A stretch of 50,861 bases of DNA from an uncultured Actinomycetes bacterium. Lineage in GTDB: Bacteria; Actinomycetota; Actinomycetes; Nanopelagicales; Nanopelagicaceae. Position numbers and translations under genes: made by a program. The notes beneath the pieces were generated by a model. The model was not told where the DNA came from. It saw only the letters and a program-made list of their open reading frames with translations, and did not search any database. This document shows positions 15,855 to 25,769 of this stretch, piece by piece (the first letter of the stretch is position 1; each line of letters starts with the position of its first letter). The DNA lies in assembly GCA_903873185.1 (NCBI GenBank), contig CAIQNN010000052.1:1-50861 (forward strand). Reading direction: 5' to 3'.

Positions 15855-16339
15855 GAGAGAAGAATACGCGCAAATGTGGCTAGCGCGCTCTCTACAGTGG
15901 CGTGGCGAATTGCTGCCCGATCGCCGGAAAGCGCCAATTGCACCGAAAAAGTCGATTTTTTACTGGCGATCGCGAGCCAGACCGTGCCAGCTTTTTGATC
16001 GTAAGCCTTCCCCGGACCAGCTACGCCCGTGGTGGCAATTGCAAAGTCGCTGCCGAATTGGGCGCGAACCGATTGCGCCATGGCGATCGCAACCGTTTCG
16101 GAAACCGCGGTGTGTTTCGTGAGGATTCGTTTTGGGATGGCTAAAAATTTAGTTTTGGCAGTGTCGGAGTAACTGATGATGCCACCTAAGAAAACTAGCG
16201 ATGAGCCAGGAACGTCGGTGATTGCGGCGGCTAGCGCTCCCCCGGTTATAGATTCGGCAACGGCCAGGGTCAACTTCTTAGCTTTTAATTTTTTAACAAT
16301 CTCTTTGGCCAGCGGATGTGGCAGAACGGCGGCGCTCAT
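15851..16339 (-). CDS. pncC: CinA C-terminal domain protein (nicotinamide-nucleotide amidase)
   Basis: The 162 residues match the CinA C-terminal (PncC) domain alone: [11 protein letters not shown] near 25-35 with the catalytic Ser region, G-G-I-I-S-Y-S near 53 and A-T-T-G-V-A-G-P-G near 105. PncC deamidates nicotinamide mononucleotide for NAD recycling. The N-terminal molybdopterin-like domain of full CinA is absent, which is common. Starts and stops overlap both neighbours (pgsA upstream, clgR downstream) by four bases. Confidence 0.9.
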   Translation of the reverse strand: MSAAVLPHPLAKEIVKKLKAKKLTLAVAESITGGALAAAITDVPGSSLVFLGGIISYSDTAKTKFLAIPKRILTKHTAVSETVAIAMAQSVRAQFGSDFAIATTGVAGPGKAYDQKAGTVWLAIASKKSTFSVQLALSGDRAAIRHATVESALATFARILLS

Positions 16340-16872
16340 TTCTTTTTCAAGACCTTTGAAAAGTAATCAAAGCCGGTGGTGATCGTAAGGATCACGGCGG
16401 CGGCCATAAATAGATCGCGTGGGATAAAGAGCCAATGTGGCAACGGCAAGATAAAGAAACCAACGCCAAATCCTTGGAGCATGGTCTTTAGCTTTCCGCC
16501 TTTGCTTGCAGGAATCACGCCATCTTTGAGAACTGCAAAGCGCAAAACGGTGACGCCGATTTCGCGAACCAAGATCACGGCGGTGACCCACCACGGCATC
16601 CGATGCAACATCGAAAGCCCGATCAGGGCTGTACCAATAGCGGCTTTATCTGCGATGGGGTCAAGCAAGGTTCCTAAACTGGTTACTTGATGGCGCGATC
16701 TGGCCAGGCGGCCATCGAAGAAATCAGTAAGCCCAACTAGGAAGAAACCTACCCATGCCAAGATCCGCCACGAAGTTTGATCGCCGCCATTTTTAAAGAG
16801 CGCATAGGCGCAAAATGGGAGCGCCAAAAAGCGCAAGATGGTTAGAAAGTTAGGCAGGTTAATTACGGTCAT
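16336..16872 (-). CDS. pgsA: CDP-diacylglycerol-glycerol-3-phosphate 3-phosphatidyltransferase family protein
   Basis: The CDP-alcohol phosphotransferase signature D-G-x2-A-R-x8-G-x3-D-x3-D is present near residues 53-76 in a protein of 178 residues with about four to five hydrophobic segments. It makes phosphatidylglycerol phosphate at the membrane. The start overlaps the rimO stop and the end overlaps cinA, so rimO-pgsA-cinA-clgR form one coupled run. Confidence 0.9.
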   Translation of the reverse strand: MTVINLPNFLTILRFLALPFCAYALFKNGGDQTSWRILAWVGFFLVGLTDFFDGRLARSRHQVTSLGTLLDPIADKAAIGTALIGLSMLHRMPWWVTAVILVREIGVTVLRFAVLKDGVIPASKGGKLKTMLQGFGVGFFILPLPHWLFIPRDLFMAAAVILTITTGFDYFSKVLKKK

Positions 16873-18308
16873 AGGGGCTGGGCTACCAAATCTGCGCCGG
16901 CCACGTCAGAGACAATGGCATCGACATATTCGCCGACGCGATACTTAGTACGCGATTGAATAAAAGTAGAACCATCAACCTCTGGCCCTTGGTGCTCGGC
17001 GCGACCTTCTTGGAGCTCTTCATCTTCGATAAGAACGCGAACTTGTTGGCCGATTCGTTCTTCGGCACGCTGGAATAACAATTCATCGACCAGAGTCGAA
17101 AGTTCTTCAACGCGGGCGCGAATAACTTCTTCGGGAACCTTATTTTCCAAGGTGAGCGCTTCGGTCTTATCTTCATCCGAGTAACCAAATACCCCAACGG
17201 CGTCGAGATTGGCAGCGGAGATGAAATCAACGAGCTCTTGGTATTCGGCAGCGGTCTCGCCAGGGAAACCGACGATCACGTTGGAACGGATTCCGGCCTC
17301 GGGCGAGAGCGCGCGAATCTGATCGATCAAGTGTAAAAACTTCTCGCCATCGCCAAAGCGACGCATCCGGCGAAGGACCGTTCCGCTGGCATGTTGGAAC
17401 GATAGGTCAAAGTAAGGAACGACCTTTGGTGTGGAAACCATGGCTTGCAAGAGCGATGGTCGAATCTCGGCTGGTTGCAAATAGGAAAGTCGAATTCGTT
17501 CGACGCCTTCGATCGCAGCCAGATCGGGAAGCATGCGCTCCAAGACCTTCAAATCGCCAAAATCTTTACCGTAAGAGGTGGTGTTTTCGCTGACCAAGAA
17601 GATTTCAGAGACGCCTTGTTCGGCTAACCACTGGGCTTCAGCCAGGATTTCGGTGGGGCGACGAGAGACAAAAGAGCCACGAAACATCGGGATCGCGCAG
17701 AAGGAGCAGCGACGATCGCAGCCGGAGGCGATCTTGAGCGGTGCAACTGGTGAAGATTCCAGGCGCTTTCGCAAGATGCGGACGCCTTGGCCCATAGGGG
17801 CGGCAACATCGGCAGCAATTTCAGCACGCGCGGCTTGACGCTCAGCCGGTGAAATCGGAAGCAGTACGCGTCGATCTTGTGGGGCATGAGCAGCAACCGA
17901 GCCGCCGCTAATGATGGTATTCAATCGAGCGGAAATATCTACGTAGTCATCAAAGCCCAAGATCGCATCAGCCTCGGGTAGGGCATCAGCTAACTCTTTG
18001 CCATAACGCTCCGCCATGCAACCAACGGCGACGACGGCTTGCGTAATTCCATTTCCTTTTAAGGAGTGTGCTTCAAGCAACGCATCAACAGAATCTTTTT
18101 TTGCACTTTCAATAAAACCGCAGGTATTAATAACCGCAACTTCGGCTAGCGCTGGATCGGAAACCAAAATCCAACCATCGGCCGCTAAACGACCGGCAAG
18201 TTCTTCGGAGTCGACCTCATTGCGGGCGCATCCCAATGTTACGAGGGCAACAGTGCGAGCTTTGCCGTCCACGGGTGTTTCGATCGCGGCAGTATTTTGT
18301 GTGCTCAT
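16869..18308 (-). CDS. rimO: ribosomal protein S12 methylthiotransferase RimO
   Basis: RimO methylthiolates Asp of ribosomal protein S12. From the ATG at 18308 the MTTase-domain cysteines are C27, C63 and C97, and the radical-SAM C-x3-C-x2-C is in the stretch [10 protein letters not shown]. The V-T-L-G-C-A-R-N start is RimO-like and differs from MiaB. A TRAM domain ends the protein. An in-frame ATG at 18326 lies only one to two bases after an AAGGAG, too close for that site; from 18308 the same site is too far. Either start is possible. Confidence 0.93.
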   Translation of the reverse strand: MSTQNTAAIETPVDGKARTVALVTLGCARNEVDSEELAGRLAADGWILVSDPALAEVAVINTCGFIESAKKDSVDALLEAHSLKGNGITQAVVAVGCMAERYGKELADALPEADAILGFDDYVDISARLNTIISGGSVAAHAPQDRRVLLPISPAERQAARAEIAADVAAPMGQGVRILRKRLESSPVAPLKIASGCDRRCSFCAIPMFRGSFVSRRPTEILAEAQWLAEQGVSEIFLVSENTTSYGKDFGDLKVLERMLPDLAAIEGVERIRLSYLQPAEIRPSLLQAMVSTPKVVPYFDLSFQHASGTVLRRMRRFGDGEKFLHLIDQIRALSPEAGIRSNVIVGFPGETAAEYQELVDFISAANLDAVGVFGYSDEDKTEALTLENKVPEEVIRARVEELSTLVDELLFQRAEERIGQQVRVLIEDEELQEGRAEHQGPEVDGSTFIQSRTKYRVGEYVDAIVSDVAGADLVAQPL

Positions 18309-18324
18309 TGACCAAATCTTACTC

Positions 18325-18342
18325 ATTCTCCTTAGGGAGAAT
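18325..18342. repeat. 18-bp inverted repeat at the rimO start
   Basis: ATTCTCCTTAGGGAGAAT has perfect seven-base arms around four bases. On the minus strand it covers the only AAGGAG before rimO, nine bases after the stop of the RodZ-like gene. A hairpin would hide that ribosome site. No T run follows, so it is not a normal terminator. Confidence 0.5.
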
Positions 18343-18351
18343 CGGCTGAAG

Positions 18352-19110
18352 TCAGCCTTGGGAAGAAGATCCTGGACCGAATTGGAGGTGAACGACCTCG
18401 CCAACAGCGCCTGGCGCACCTAAATGTTGACCATTTACCGTTAAATCAACGGCGCCAGCATTTCCGATTACAAAATAAAGAAGTTGATTGTCTGCAAAAG
18501 TTTGGGTCTGACCAATGCTCAATTTTCCGCTGAATACTTGGGCGCCAGAACTATCGGTAATTCCTAGCCAAGTTGAGCCGGTAGCGGCAGTTACAACAAC
18601 ATTTACATCTGAACTCTTGGTGGCAACAACTGCAGTAACTGAGGAATCAGAAGGTAGCGGTGCCGGAGTTGCAACCGGCGAAGAATCGGCGGGAGCTTTC
18701 AAGGCGCTGGCAGATGGCGTTGAAGATTTTGTAAATGAAGAAATCGCTGGCGTTAAAATGAGCGCGCCTAAAACAACGGCTGCGGCGATCGACATGGACT
18801 TGTATGAAATCTTTGGACGTTCCCCAGAAGTGTTAGTGGCAAAATTTTCAGTTAGGAGATCGATCATCGGGCGATCAAGTTCGCCAGTGGTCTCTTCTAG
18901 TTCACGAATCAACGCATCGCCATCGGCGCCAACTAATTTTGCGATGGTGCGAATATGTCCGCGCGCATAAGCCAAGCCACCACAAGAATCAAAGGAATCA
19001 TTTTCTAAATCTTTAATTACTGCGGTACGAATTCGAGTCGCTTCAGAAACGGCGGGTACCGAATATTTAGCCGCAATGCGAGCGGCGCGTAGGGAAGTGC
19101 CAAGAGTCAC
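18352..19110 (-). CDS. RodZ-like helix-turn-helix membrane protein
   Basis: An N-terminal HTH_25 domain (residues 1-75; G-T-S-L-R-A-A-R near the start and [11 protein letters not shown] near 47-57) is joined to one membrane segment at about 106-125, a Ser/Pro/Ala-rich linker and a C-terminal beta domain of DUF4115 type with W-L-G-I-T-D. This is the layout of RodZ cell-shape proteins. It lies between ftsK and rimO, as in other actinobacteria. The GTG start has GAGG about nine bases upstream. Confidence 0.85.
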   Translation of the reverse strand: MTLGTSLRAARIAAKYSVPAVSEATRIRTAVIKDLENDSFDSCGGLAYARGHIRTIAKLVGADGDALIRELEETTGELDRPMIDLLTENFATNTSGERPKISYKSMSIAAAVVLGALILTPAISSFTKSSTPSASALKAPADSSPVATPAPLPSDSSVTAVVATKSSDVNVVVTAATGSTWLGITDSSGAQVFSGKLSIGQTQTFADNQLLYFVIGNAGAVDLTVNGQHLGAPGAVGEVVHLQFGPGSSSQG

Positions 19111-19245
19111 GAGATTGAACCTCTTCAGAGTTGCTCATTGGGGATAATTAGGGTCAAAGGTTACGGCCTGACTGCGGCTCTAATCAAGCCACGCGAGTGA
19201 ACTTCTGCTGAACCTACGGTTTACCGAGGGGTAGCCCACGCCTAA

Positions 19246-21588
19246 TTACAAGTTTCCTTGCAATTGCTCCAAAACATCGGGCATCTGCTCGGCACCTACC
19301 AAGACAATGCGAGCCTTTGAGCCTTCGGAGGGTCCAACAATCCCCCGACTCTCCATGAGGTCCATCAAACGACCAGCCTTCGCAAAACCGACGCGAAGCT
19401 TGCGTTGCAACATTGAAGTGGAACCAAATTGTGTAGAGACGACGAGTTGCACTGCTTGCAAAAGTAAATCCATGTCATCGCCAATGTCATCTTCAATCAC
19501 ATGGGCTTTCGCGGGAACGGTCAAATCAATTCGATAAACCGGTTGCATCTGCGCCTTGACGTGATTAACAACAGCTTCGGTTTCGCGCTCTGATACATAT
19601 GCGCCTTGAATTCGAACCGCTTTACTGGCGCCCATTGGTAAGAACAAGCCATCACCTTGGCCAACAAGTTTTTCCGCTCCTGGTCCATCCAAGATCACGC
19701 GCGAATCGGTGAGGCTGGATGTTGCAAAGGAAAGCCGGGATGGCACGTTTGCTTTGATCAGGCCAGTAACAATGTCAACGCTAGGGCGTTGCGTTGCAAT
19801 CACTAAGTGTATGCCGGCGGCACGTGCCAGCTGAGTGATTCGAACGATCGACTCTTCAACTTCCTTGGCGGCAACCATCATTAGGTCCGCGAGCTCATCA
19901 ATAATAATTAATAAGTATGGATACGGTTCTAACACCCGTTCGCTACCAGCTGGCAAGGTAACTTTGCCGGCTTTCACTGCACGATTAAAATCATCTATGT
20001 GGCGGAAACCGAAAGTTGAAAGATCGTCATAGCGCATATCCATCTCGCGAACGACCCAAGCCAATACATCGGCGGCTTTCTTTGGGTTGGTAATGATCGG
20101 CGCCATCAAGTGCGGGATACCTTCATAGCTGGTGAGTTCAACGCGCTTTGGGTCGATCATCACCAAGCGAACTTCATCTGGAGTTGCCCGCATCAGAACT
20201 GAGACTATTAACGAGTTAATCATGGAAGATTTACCAGCACCAGTTGCACCAGCCACCAATAAGTGTGGCATCTTTGCTAAGTTGGCACAGATAAAGGAAC
20301 CTTCAACATCTTTACCGAGCGCCACCACCATTGGGTGTGGATCGTTACCCGAAACCGGGGAGCGCAGAACATCGCCAAGGGCAACGATCTCGCGATCGGC
20401 ATTTGGAATTTCAATACCTACTGCAGACTTTCCTGGAATCGGGGAAAGAATTCGGACATCGCCGCTGGCAACCGCATAAGAAATATTCTTTGCCAGCGCA
20501 GTGATTGCTTCAACCTTTACGCCACCTGCAAGTTCAACTTCGTATCGAGTAACGGTGGGGCCGCGCATAAAACCGCTGACCCGAGCATCGACACCGAATT
20601 CTTCGAAGACCAAAGTGAGCGCTGCAACTACGGTTTCATTAGCCTTTGACTTTGATTTAGCTGGCGGACCGGCCCGAAGTAAATCCATCGAAGGCAGCAC
20701 ATAAGGCTTCTCGCTATTTAGAATCAACTGATGCGCTGGGTGCTCCATGGCAGATTTGTTTGCAACGGTGGTTGCCTGCGGCTTCGGGGCCGAAACTGGA
20801 AGTTCAATACTAAATTCTTCATCAAAGGACTCTTCATCCAGCTCTTCTTCTGGTTCAAAGCTGCGAACCAAAGGAGTTTCAAAAGGCGGGGTATCAGAGA
20901 TTTCGAAGTCGTCATCGATGCGGGCTTCGCGAGCATCAGCAACTTTGCCCCGGCCCCAAGAGAAGAGTTTGGCGATCTTTGAGCCGACTGCCGAAACTGG
21001 AGTTGCGGTAACCACCAAAATTCCAAAGAAGAACAAGATTAAAAGAATTGGCGTTGCCAGAACGCTGGTTACCAATTTAACGAGCGGGGTCGAAACCGCC
21101 CATCCCAACCAACCGCCGCCGTGTTGTAATGCCTGGGCATCGGTACCGCTGGAGCCATTAAAGAGGTGAAGCAAACCTGTGGTTGTTAGCAATAAGACCA
21201 AGGTGCCAATAATTATGCGCCCCGTTGCCCGGCCCTCTTCTGGCGTGCGAAACAAGCGGAAGGAGAAATAGACCAGCACAACCGGCATAAAGAAACCGAG
21301 ACGACCAAAACCATCGTAAAGACCGGTGTGAATTCCCCGGCCCACAACATTGTTCAAGTGAAACCAGACCCCACCAGATGAGATTAAAGCCAGGATAAAA
21401 ATTAAGAAGGCATAACCATCGCGTTGATGAGCTGGATCCAAATCCTTTGCGCCACGGAAGATAAACCGAATCGCGCCACCAATCGCCTTTGCGATAAAAC
21501 GCCAGATAGCGCCTAAGCCACCTCCGACCTTTGCGGCGGGTGAGCTACTTTTCTTTCGCGCTGGTGCACGTGTTTTTCTTTTGGCCAT
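19246..21588 (-). CDS. ftsK: DNA translocase FtsK
   Basis: The 780-residue protein has a basic N-terminus, four to five membrane segments within about residues 45-200, an acidic linker (about 210-265), the translocase core with G-A-T-G-A-G-K-S-S and L-L-I-I-I-D-E-L-A-D-L, and a C-terminal winged-helix gamma domain that reads KOPS-type sites. It pumps chromosomal DNA at the septum for dimer resolution. The start lacks an obvious ribosome site. 135 bases separate it from the RodZ-like gene; I see no clear terminator there. Confidence 0.96.
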   Translation of the reverse strand: MAKRKTRAPARKKSSSPAAKVGGGLGAIWRFIAKAIGGAIRFIFRGAKDLDPAHQRDGYAFLIFILALISSGGVWFHLNNVVGRGIHTGLYDGFGRLGFFMPVVLVYFSFRLFRTPEEGRATGRIIIGTLVLLLTTTGLLHLFNGSSGTDAQALQHGGGWLGWAVSTPLVKLVTSVLATPILLILFFFGILVVTATPVSAVGSKIAKLFSWGRGKVADAREARIDDDFEISDTPPFETPLVRSFEPEEELDEESFDEEFSIELPVSAPKPQATTVANKSAMEHPAHQLILNSEKPYVLPSMDLLRAGPPAKSKSKANETVVAALTLVFEEFGVDARVSGFMRGPTVTRYEVELAGGVKVEAITALAKNISYAVASGDVRILSPIPGKSAVGIEIPNADREIVALGDVLRSPVSGNDPHPMVVALGKDVEGSFICANLAKMPHLLVAGATGAGKSSMINSLIVSVLMRATPDEVRLVMIDPKRVELTSYEGIPHLMAPIITNPKKAADVLAWVVREMDMRYDDLSTFGFRHIDDFNRAVKAGKVTLPAGSERVLEPYPYLLIIIDELADLMMVAAKEVEESIVRITQLARAAGIHLVIATQRPSVDIVTGLIKANVPSRLSFATSSLTDSRVILDGPGAEKLVGQGDGLFLPMGASKAVRIQGAYVSERETEAVVNHVKAQMQPVYRIDLTVPAKAHVIEDDIGDDMDLLLQAVQLVVSTQFGSTSMLQRKLRVGFAKAGRLMDLMESRGIVGPSEGSKARIVLVGAEQMPDVLEQLQGNL

Positions 21589-21638
21589 GGTTATCCAAGC
21601 CTAAAGAAGAGTTCACTAATCACTCGGTTGCCTCGCCG

Positions 21639-21711
21639 TTAAACCTCAATCACAATCTCTTCGGTGATCAGACCTCTATCACATTCCCTTCGGTGATCAG
21701 ACTTCGATCAC
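21639..21711. repeat. 29-bp tandem repeat at the 3' end of the RNase J gene
   Basis: Read on the minus strand, units begin at 21711, 21682 and 21653 (the last one only 15 bases long). The two full units differ at a few positions. Each begins GTGAT and encodes V-I-E-V followed by a stop (TGA, TGA, TAA), so the C-terminus of the RNase J gene is present three times in tandem. Only the first stop, at 21697, is used. Confidence 0.85.
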
Positions 21712-23379
21712 AACTGGAACGATCATCGGCTTTCTCCGATGCTCCTCCCCTACCCAACTTCCCACAGTTCGACGCACCACCTGAGTTAACTGATGTGTGC
21801 CATTAATGCCATTACCCACCGCGGTAGCCAGCGCCTTTTCGATCATGAGCTTTACCTCATCAAAGAGGCCATGATCTTCAGTAAAGCCGCGGGCATGGAT
21901 ATCAGGTCCGGCAACGATCTTTCCGCTTTGCGAATCGATAACGACGACAACGGAGATGAATCCTTCTTCACCCAAAATTCGACGATCCTTCAAAGAACTT
22001 TCGGTAATTTCACCGATGCTCTGACCATCAACATAAACGAAACCAACTGGAACGGCGCCAGCAACATCGGCGTAGCCATCGGCCATATCGACGACGATTC
22101 CATTTTCAACCACCAAAGTGTTAGTACGTGGCACACCAGTCTTAATTGCAAGTTCGGCGTTAGCTCGAAGATGTCGCCATTCACCGTGAATTGGCATGAC
22201 ATTCTTTGGCTTAACAATGTTGTAGCAATAAAGGAGTTCACCAGCAGCGGCGTGACCCGATACGTGGACCATGGCATTGCCTTTGTGAACGACATTGGCA
22301 CCAAAGCGCGTGAGCTCATTGATAATTCGAAATACGGGATTTTCATTTCCTGGGATCAAGGATGAGGCAAGAATGACGGTGTCACCTTTGCCGACGCGGA
22401 TCTGGTGTTCACCATTGGCCATGCGAGAAAGTGCAGCCAGTGGTTCTCCTTGGGAACCAGTACAAATCAAAACAATCTTGTCGCCAAAGTCATCGATGTT
22501 TTTGGCATCAACGATCAAGCCTTCGGGAACATTTAGGTAACCCAAATCTTGCGCTAACTTCATATTGCGAACCATGCTGCGGCCAACGAAGGCAACTTTG
22601 CGACCATGGTTTTCGGCAACATCAATAATCTGTTGGATCCGATGAACGTGCGATGCAAAGGAGGCAACGATTACGCGGCGATCAGTGCCGCGAATTACGC
22701 GATCTAGTACTGGTGAAATATCGCGCTCGCCCGTGGTGAAACCTGGGACGTCGGCGTTGGTGGAGTCCACCATAAAGAGATCAACGCCTTCGGCACCTAA
22801 CCGGGCAAAGGTAGCTAAATCTGTGATGCGACCATCCAGTGGCAGCTGATCCATCTTGAAATCGCCAGTAGCCAGAACAACGCCGGCTGGGGTTTTGATT
22901 GCAACTGCGAGCGCATCAGGAATCGAGTGGTTAACTGCAACGTATTCCAATTCAAAGGGGCCGAAGTTAGAGATCATTCCGGCTTTGACTTCGATTTTCG
23001 GTGCGGTAATGCGTCGTTCCTTTAATTTTGCTTCAGTAAATGCCAAAGTTAATTTGGAACCGACGATTGGAATATCGGAGCGTTCACGCAATAAATAAGG
23101 CACGGCGCCAATGTGATCTTCGTGGCCGTGCGTCAAAATAATTGCAACGACATCATTTAGCCGTTCGCGGATATAAGAGAAGTCCGGCAAAATTAAATCA
23201 ATACCTGGCTGGCTCTCTTCGGGGAAGAGAACGCCGCAATCCACAATTAGAAGTTTGCCTTCGTATTCGAAGACCGTCATATTTCTACCGATCTCGCCTA
23301 AGCCACCGAGCGCCACGATTCGTAGCGTCTTTGGAGCGAGTTTTGCCGGATAGGGTAAATCTGGGTGGGGATGATTCAT
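21697..23379 (-). CDS. rnj: ribonuclease J
   Basis: RNase J is a 5'-3' exonuclease and endonuclease of mRNA and rRNA. The metallo-beta-lactamase signature H-G-H-E-D-H is at residues 84-89, with G-G-L-G-E-I-G-R-N near 25-33 and the beta-CASP region with S-G-H-A-A-A-G-E further on. Length is 560, typical. The ATG overlaps the dapA stop (TAATG). The 3' end lies in a tandem duplication that repeats its last four codons and stop. Confidence 0.95.
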   Translation of the reverse strand: MNHPHPDLPYPAKLAPKTLRIVALGGLGEIGRNMTVFEYEGKLLIVDCGVLFPEESQPGIDLILPDFSYIRERLNDVVAIILTHGHEDHIGAVPYLLRERSDIPIVGSKLTLAFTEAKLKERRITAPKIEVKAGMISNFGPFELEYVAVNHSIPDALAVAIKTPAGVVLATGDFKMDQLPLDGRITDLATFARLGAEGVDLFMVDSTNADVPGFTTGERDISPVLDRVIRGTDRRVIVASFASHVHRIQQIIDVAENHGRKVAFVGRSMVRNMKLAQDLGYLNVPEGLIVDAKNIDDFGDKIVLICTGSQGEPLAALSRMANGEHQIRVGKGDTVILASSLIPGNENPVFRIINELTRFGANVVHKGNAMVHVSGHAAAGELLYCYNIVKPKNVMPIHGEWRHLRANAELAIKTGVPRTNTLVVENGIVVDMADGYADVAGAVPVGFVYVDGQSIGEITESSLKDRRILGEEGFISVVVVIDSQSGKIVAGPDIHARGFTEDHGLFDEVKLMIEKALATAVGNGINGTHQLTQVVRRTVGSWVGEEHRRKPMIVPVVIEV

Positions 23380-24269
23380 TAGTTAAGTTTGACTCCGCCT
23401 TGTTGTAGGTCCTCCCGCAATTGCGCTATCTGCGCTTCGGTGGCATCGACAAGTGGCAATCTAGTGGTTCCGCCAGGTAGGCCCATGAGCGTCATGGCAG
23501 CCTTAGTCAATATCGCACCTTGGGTGCGGAAGGTTCCGGTGAATACCGGCAATAGTTGTTGGTGAATCTCCAGGGCACGTCCCGCGTCGCCACTGAACCA
23601 GGCATCGAGCATGGCCCTTAGTTGGGCGCCTACGGTGTGACCACAGACTGAAACGAAACCAACTGCGCCGACTGAAAGTAGTGGCAAGTTGAGAATGTCA
23701 TCGCCAGAGTAAACCGGGATGCCAGTTCGCTTGATAACCCAAGAGGTAGAAGCCGGATTTCCTTTGGCATCTTTGAGTGCAACGATCGTTGGCACTTCTG
23801 CCAAGCGGCAGATCGTGTCTTGTTCAATCTCAACCCCGGTTCGGCCAGGGATGTCGTACATCATGATCGGTAGGTCGGTAGCTGCGGCAACGGCGCGAAA
23901 GTGCGCTTCGATCCCGGCTTGTGGTGGCTTGTTGTAATAAGGGGTAACGATCAATAAACCATCGGCACCTGCCGCTTGCGAGCGCTTTGCTTGCTCGACG
24001 GTGTATGAAGTCTCGTTATCGCCAGCGCCAGTTAGAACCTTGATGTGCGCTGGAACGGCCTCTTTTACAACACGAATGATCTCTAATTTTTCGGAAGATT
24101 TTGTGGTTGGAGCTTCACCGGTAGTTCCATTGACGGCGATCGCATCGTGGCCGGTAGCAACTAAATGCTGTGCCAATTTTGCAACGCCATCCCAGTCGAT
24201 AGCCCCATCCTTGTCGAACGGCGTCACCATTGCGGTGATTAGGCGTCCGAAGGGCGGCTGAATATGCAT
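23379..24269 (-). CDS. dapA: 4-hydroxy-tetrahydrodipicolinate synthase
   Basis: DapA condenses pyruvate and aspartate semialdehyde, the first step of the diaminopimelate pathway. Motifs: V-N-G-T-T-G-E near 45-51, V-T-P-Y-Y-N-K-P near 130, and the Schiff-base lysine in V-A-L-K-D-A-K-G-N near 165. Length is 296. It lies between thyX and rnj as in other actinobacteria. dapB is about 6 kb away and dapF 15 kb away, so the pathway is split. Confidence 0.95.
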   Translation of the reverse strand: MHIQPPFGRLITAMVTPFDKDGAIDWDGVAKLAQHLVATGHDAIAVNGTTGEAPTTKSSEKLEIIRVVKEAVPAHIKVLTGAGDNETSYTVEQAKRSQAAGADGLLIVTPYYNKPPQAGIEAHFRAVAAATDLPIMMYDIPGRTGVEIEQDTICRLAEVPTIVALKDAKGNPASTSWVIKRTGIPVYSGDDILNLPLLSVGAVGFVSVCGHTVGAQLRAMLDAWFSGDAGRALEIHQQLLPVFTGTFRTQGAILTKAAMTLMGLPGGTTRLPLVDATEAQIAQLREDLQQGGVKLN

Positions 24270-24338
24270 GATGTAACTCTACCGTGAGCCTTGGGGGTGG
24301 CACCTAACTATTGGGACTATTGGGCCAAAGTTAAGCGA

Positions 24339-25070
24339 TTAAGGTGCGATTCGGCCCGACTTTTGAAAGGCGCCATAGGTAATCGGCATTAATTCGGCGA
24401 AAACCGCTTCCATTTTCTCGGCGACCATCTCAATTTCCCGTTGTGGATAGCTTGGGAAATGCGAGCCTTCGCGGGAAGTTCGAAGCGAAAGGAAGTTCAT
24501 TAAGGCGCGAGCATTCATAGTTACATACATCGAGGAATAGAGCGTCACTGGTAAAACGGCGCGGGCAACTTCGCGGGCGACGCCGGCGGCCAACATCTCT
24601 TGGTAATTCTTGTATGCCAGAGTGCAGCTCTCCTTAATGAGGCGAACTGTTAATTCATATTGCTCATCGGTGCCATCCACAAAGGAATAAGATCCAGCTT
24701 TGCCAATTTGAATTAGCTTTCGATCTTTGCTCGGCACATAAAAAACTGGACTGAGTTCGCGGTAACGTCCGCTCTCCTCGTTATAAGAGGCGATTCGATG
24801 GCGCATAAATTCCCGAAAGACGAAGATTGGCGCAGAGACGAAAAAAGTCATAGAGGTATGTTCAAAGGGACTGCCATGTCGCTCGCGGGCTAAGTAATTA
24901 ATCAACCCCTCAGATCTACTGGCATCAGATCCCACTGCCTCCAGGGAGTTCTCCCCTGCGGTCGATACTCGCGCTGCCCAAATAACATCGGAATCGCTCG
25001 CGCTGGATTTCACCAATTCGACGGTGACATCATCTTTAAAGAGGATCTTCTGCTCGCTACCTTCGCTCAT
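24339..25070 (-). CDS. thyX: flavin-dependent thymidylate synthase ThyX
   Basis: ThyX methylates dUMP using FAD and methylene-THF. The diagnostic R-H-R-x3-S-x4-S-x-R-type motif appears as RHRIASYNEESGR at about residues 90-102. Length from the ATG at 25070 is 243. An upstream in-frame ATG at 25097 would add nine residues; neither start has a clear ribosome site. It is divergent from azlC, with a short inverted repeat CCCTAGATAGGG between the two possible starts. Confidence 0.94.
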   Translation of the reverse strand: MSEGSEQKILFKDDVTVELVKSSASDSDVIWAARVSTAGENSLEAVGSDASRSEGLINYLARERHGSPFEHTSMTFFVSAPIFVFREFMRHRIASYNEESGRYRELSPVFYVPSKDRKLIQIGKAGSYSFVDGTDEQYELTVRLIKESCTLAYKNYQEMLAAGVAREVARAVLPVTLYSSMYVTMNARALMNFLSLRTSREGSHFPSYPQREIEMVAEKMEAVFAELMPITYGAFQKSGRIAP

Positions 25071-25127
25071 ACGGGCGACCCTATCTAGGGTGCCCATAAA
25101 GGCTGGGGATTAGGGCAGAATGTCGGC

Positions 25128-25769
25128 GTGTCAGTTAAGAGCGATTCCCTCAGCGTCGGAATTACCGTTGGGGCCTTCGGGAGCGCCTTTGGCGCGGCGG
25201 CGATCGCCTCGCATTACACGGTGGCCCAGGCCTGCGCTTTGTCGCTTCTGACCTTTTCGGGGGCCTCGCAGTTCGCAGTAGTTGGGGTCTTGGGCGCTGG
25301 CGGTTCAGCCTTTAGCGCCATCAGCACCGCCTCATTGCTAGGAATTCGAAATGGCCTATACGGCGTTCGAATGGCACAGATTTTGCAGATCAATGGAATC
25401 AAGCGCATCTTTGGGGCTCAGCTAACAATTGATGAATCCACTGGCGTCGCGCTTTCGCAAGATAACGAAGCCGATATGAAGACTGGCTTTTGGTACACCG
25501 GCCTGGGTGTTTTTATCTTTTGGAATCTATTTACCTTGTTAGGCGCACTTGGTGCCAATGCCTTGGGTAACCCAGCCGACTGGGGGCTTGATACCGCAAT
25601 CCCCGCAATTTTCTTAGGGCTAGTTTGGAATCGACTCAAAGATAAGAAGAGCTGGGCGATTGCAATATCCGCTCTAGCCATGGCGCTCGCGCTAACACCA
25701 TTTGCACCAGCAGGAGTTCCGATAATGGCCACCGTAATTTTGGCAGTAATTTTGGGATGGCGCGAATGA
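25128..25769 (+). CDS. azlC: AzlC-family branched-chain amino acid exporter subunit
   Basis: The 213-residue membrane protein has about six hydrophobic segments and the AzlC pattern: F-G-A-A-A-I-A near 22, then L-S-L-L-T-F-S-G-A-S-Q-F near 38-49 and G-I-R-N-G-L-Y-G-V near 70-78. With AzlD it forms a two-part exporter of branched-chain or related amino acids. The GTG start has no Shine-Dalgarno and lies 30-57 bases from the divergent thyX start. azlD overlaps its stop. Confidence 0.9.
   Translation: MSVKSDSLSVGITVGAFGSAFGAAAIASHYTVAQACALSLLTFSGASQFAVVGVLGAGGSAFSAISTASLLGIRNGLYGVRMAQILQINGIKRIFGAQLTIDESTGVALSQDNEADMKTGFWYTGLGVFIFWNLFTLLGALGANALGNPADWGLDTAIPAIFLGLVWNRLKDKKSWAIAISALAMALALTPFAPAGVPIMATVILAVILGWRE

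Noticed and set aside
19111-19245. Possible RNA gene or terminator between ftsK and the RodZ-like gene
   Set aside because: No tRNA-like cloverleaf and no hairpin with a T run could be drawn.
25070-25100. CCCTAGATAGGG inverted repeat near thyX
   Set aside because: Short arms between two possible thyX starts; could be chance and has no supporting signals, so it is only mentioned under thyX.
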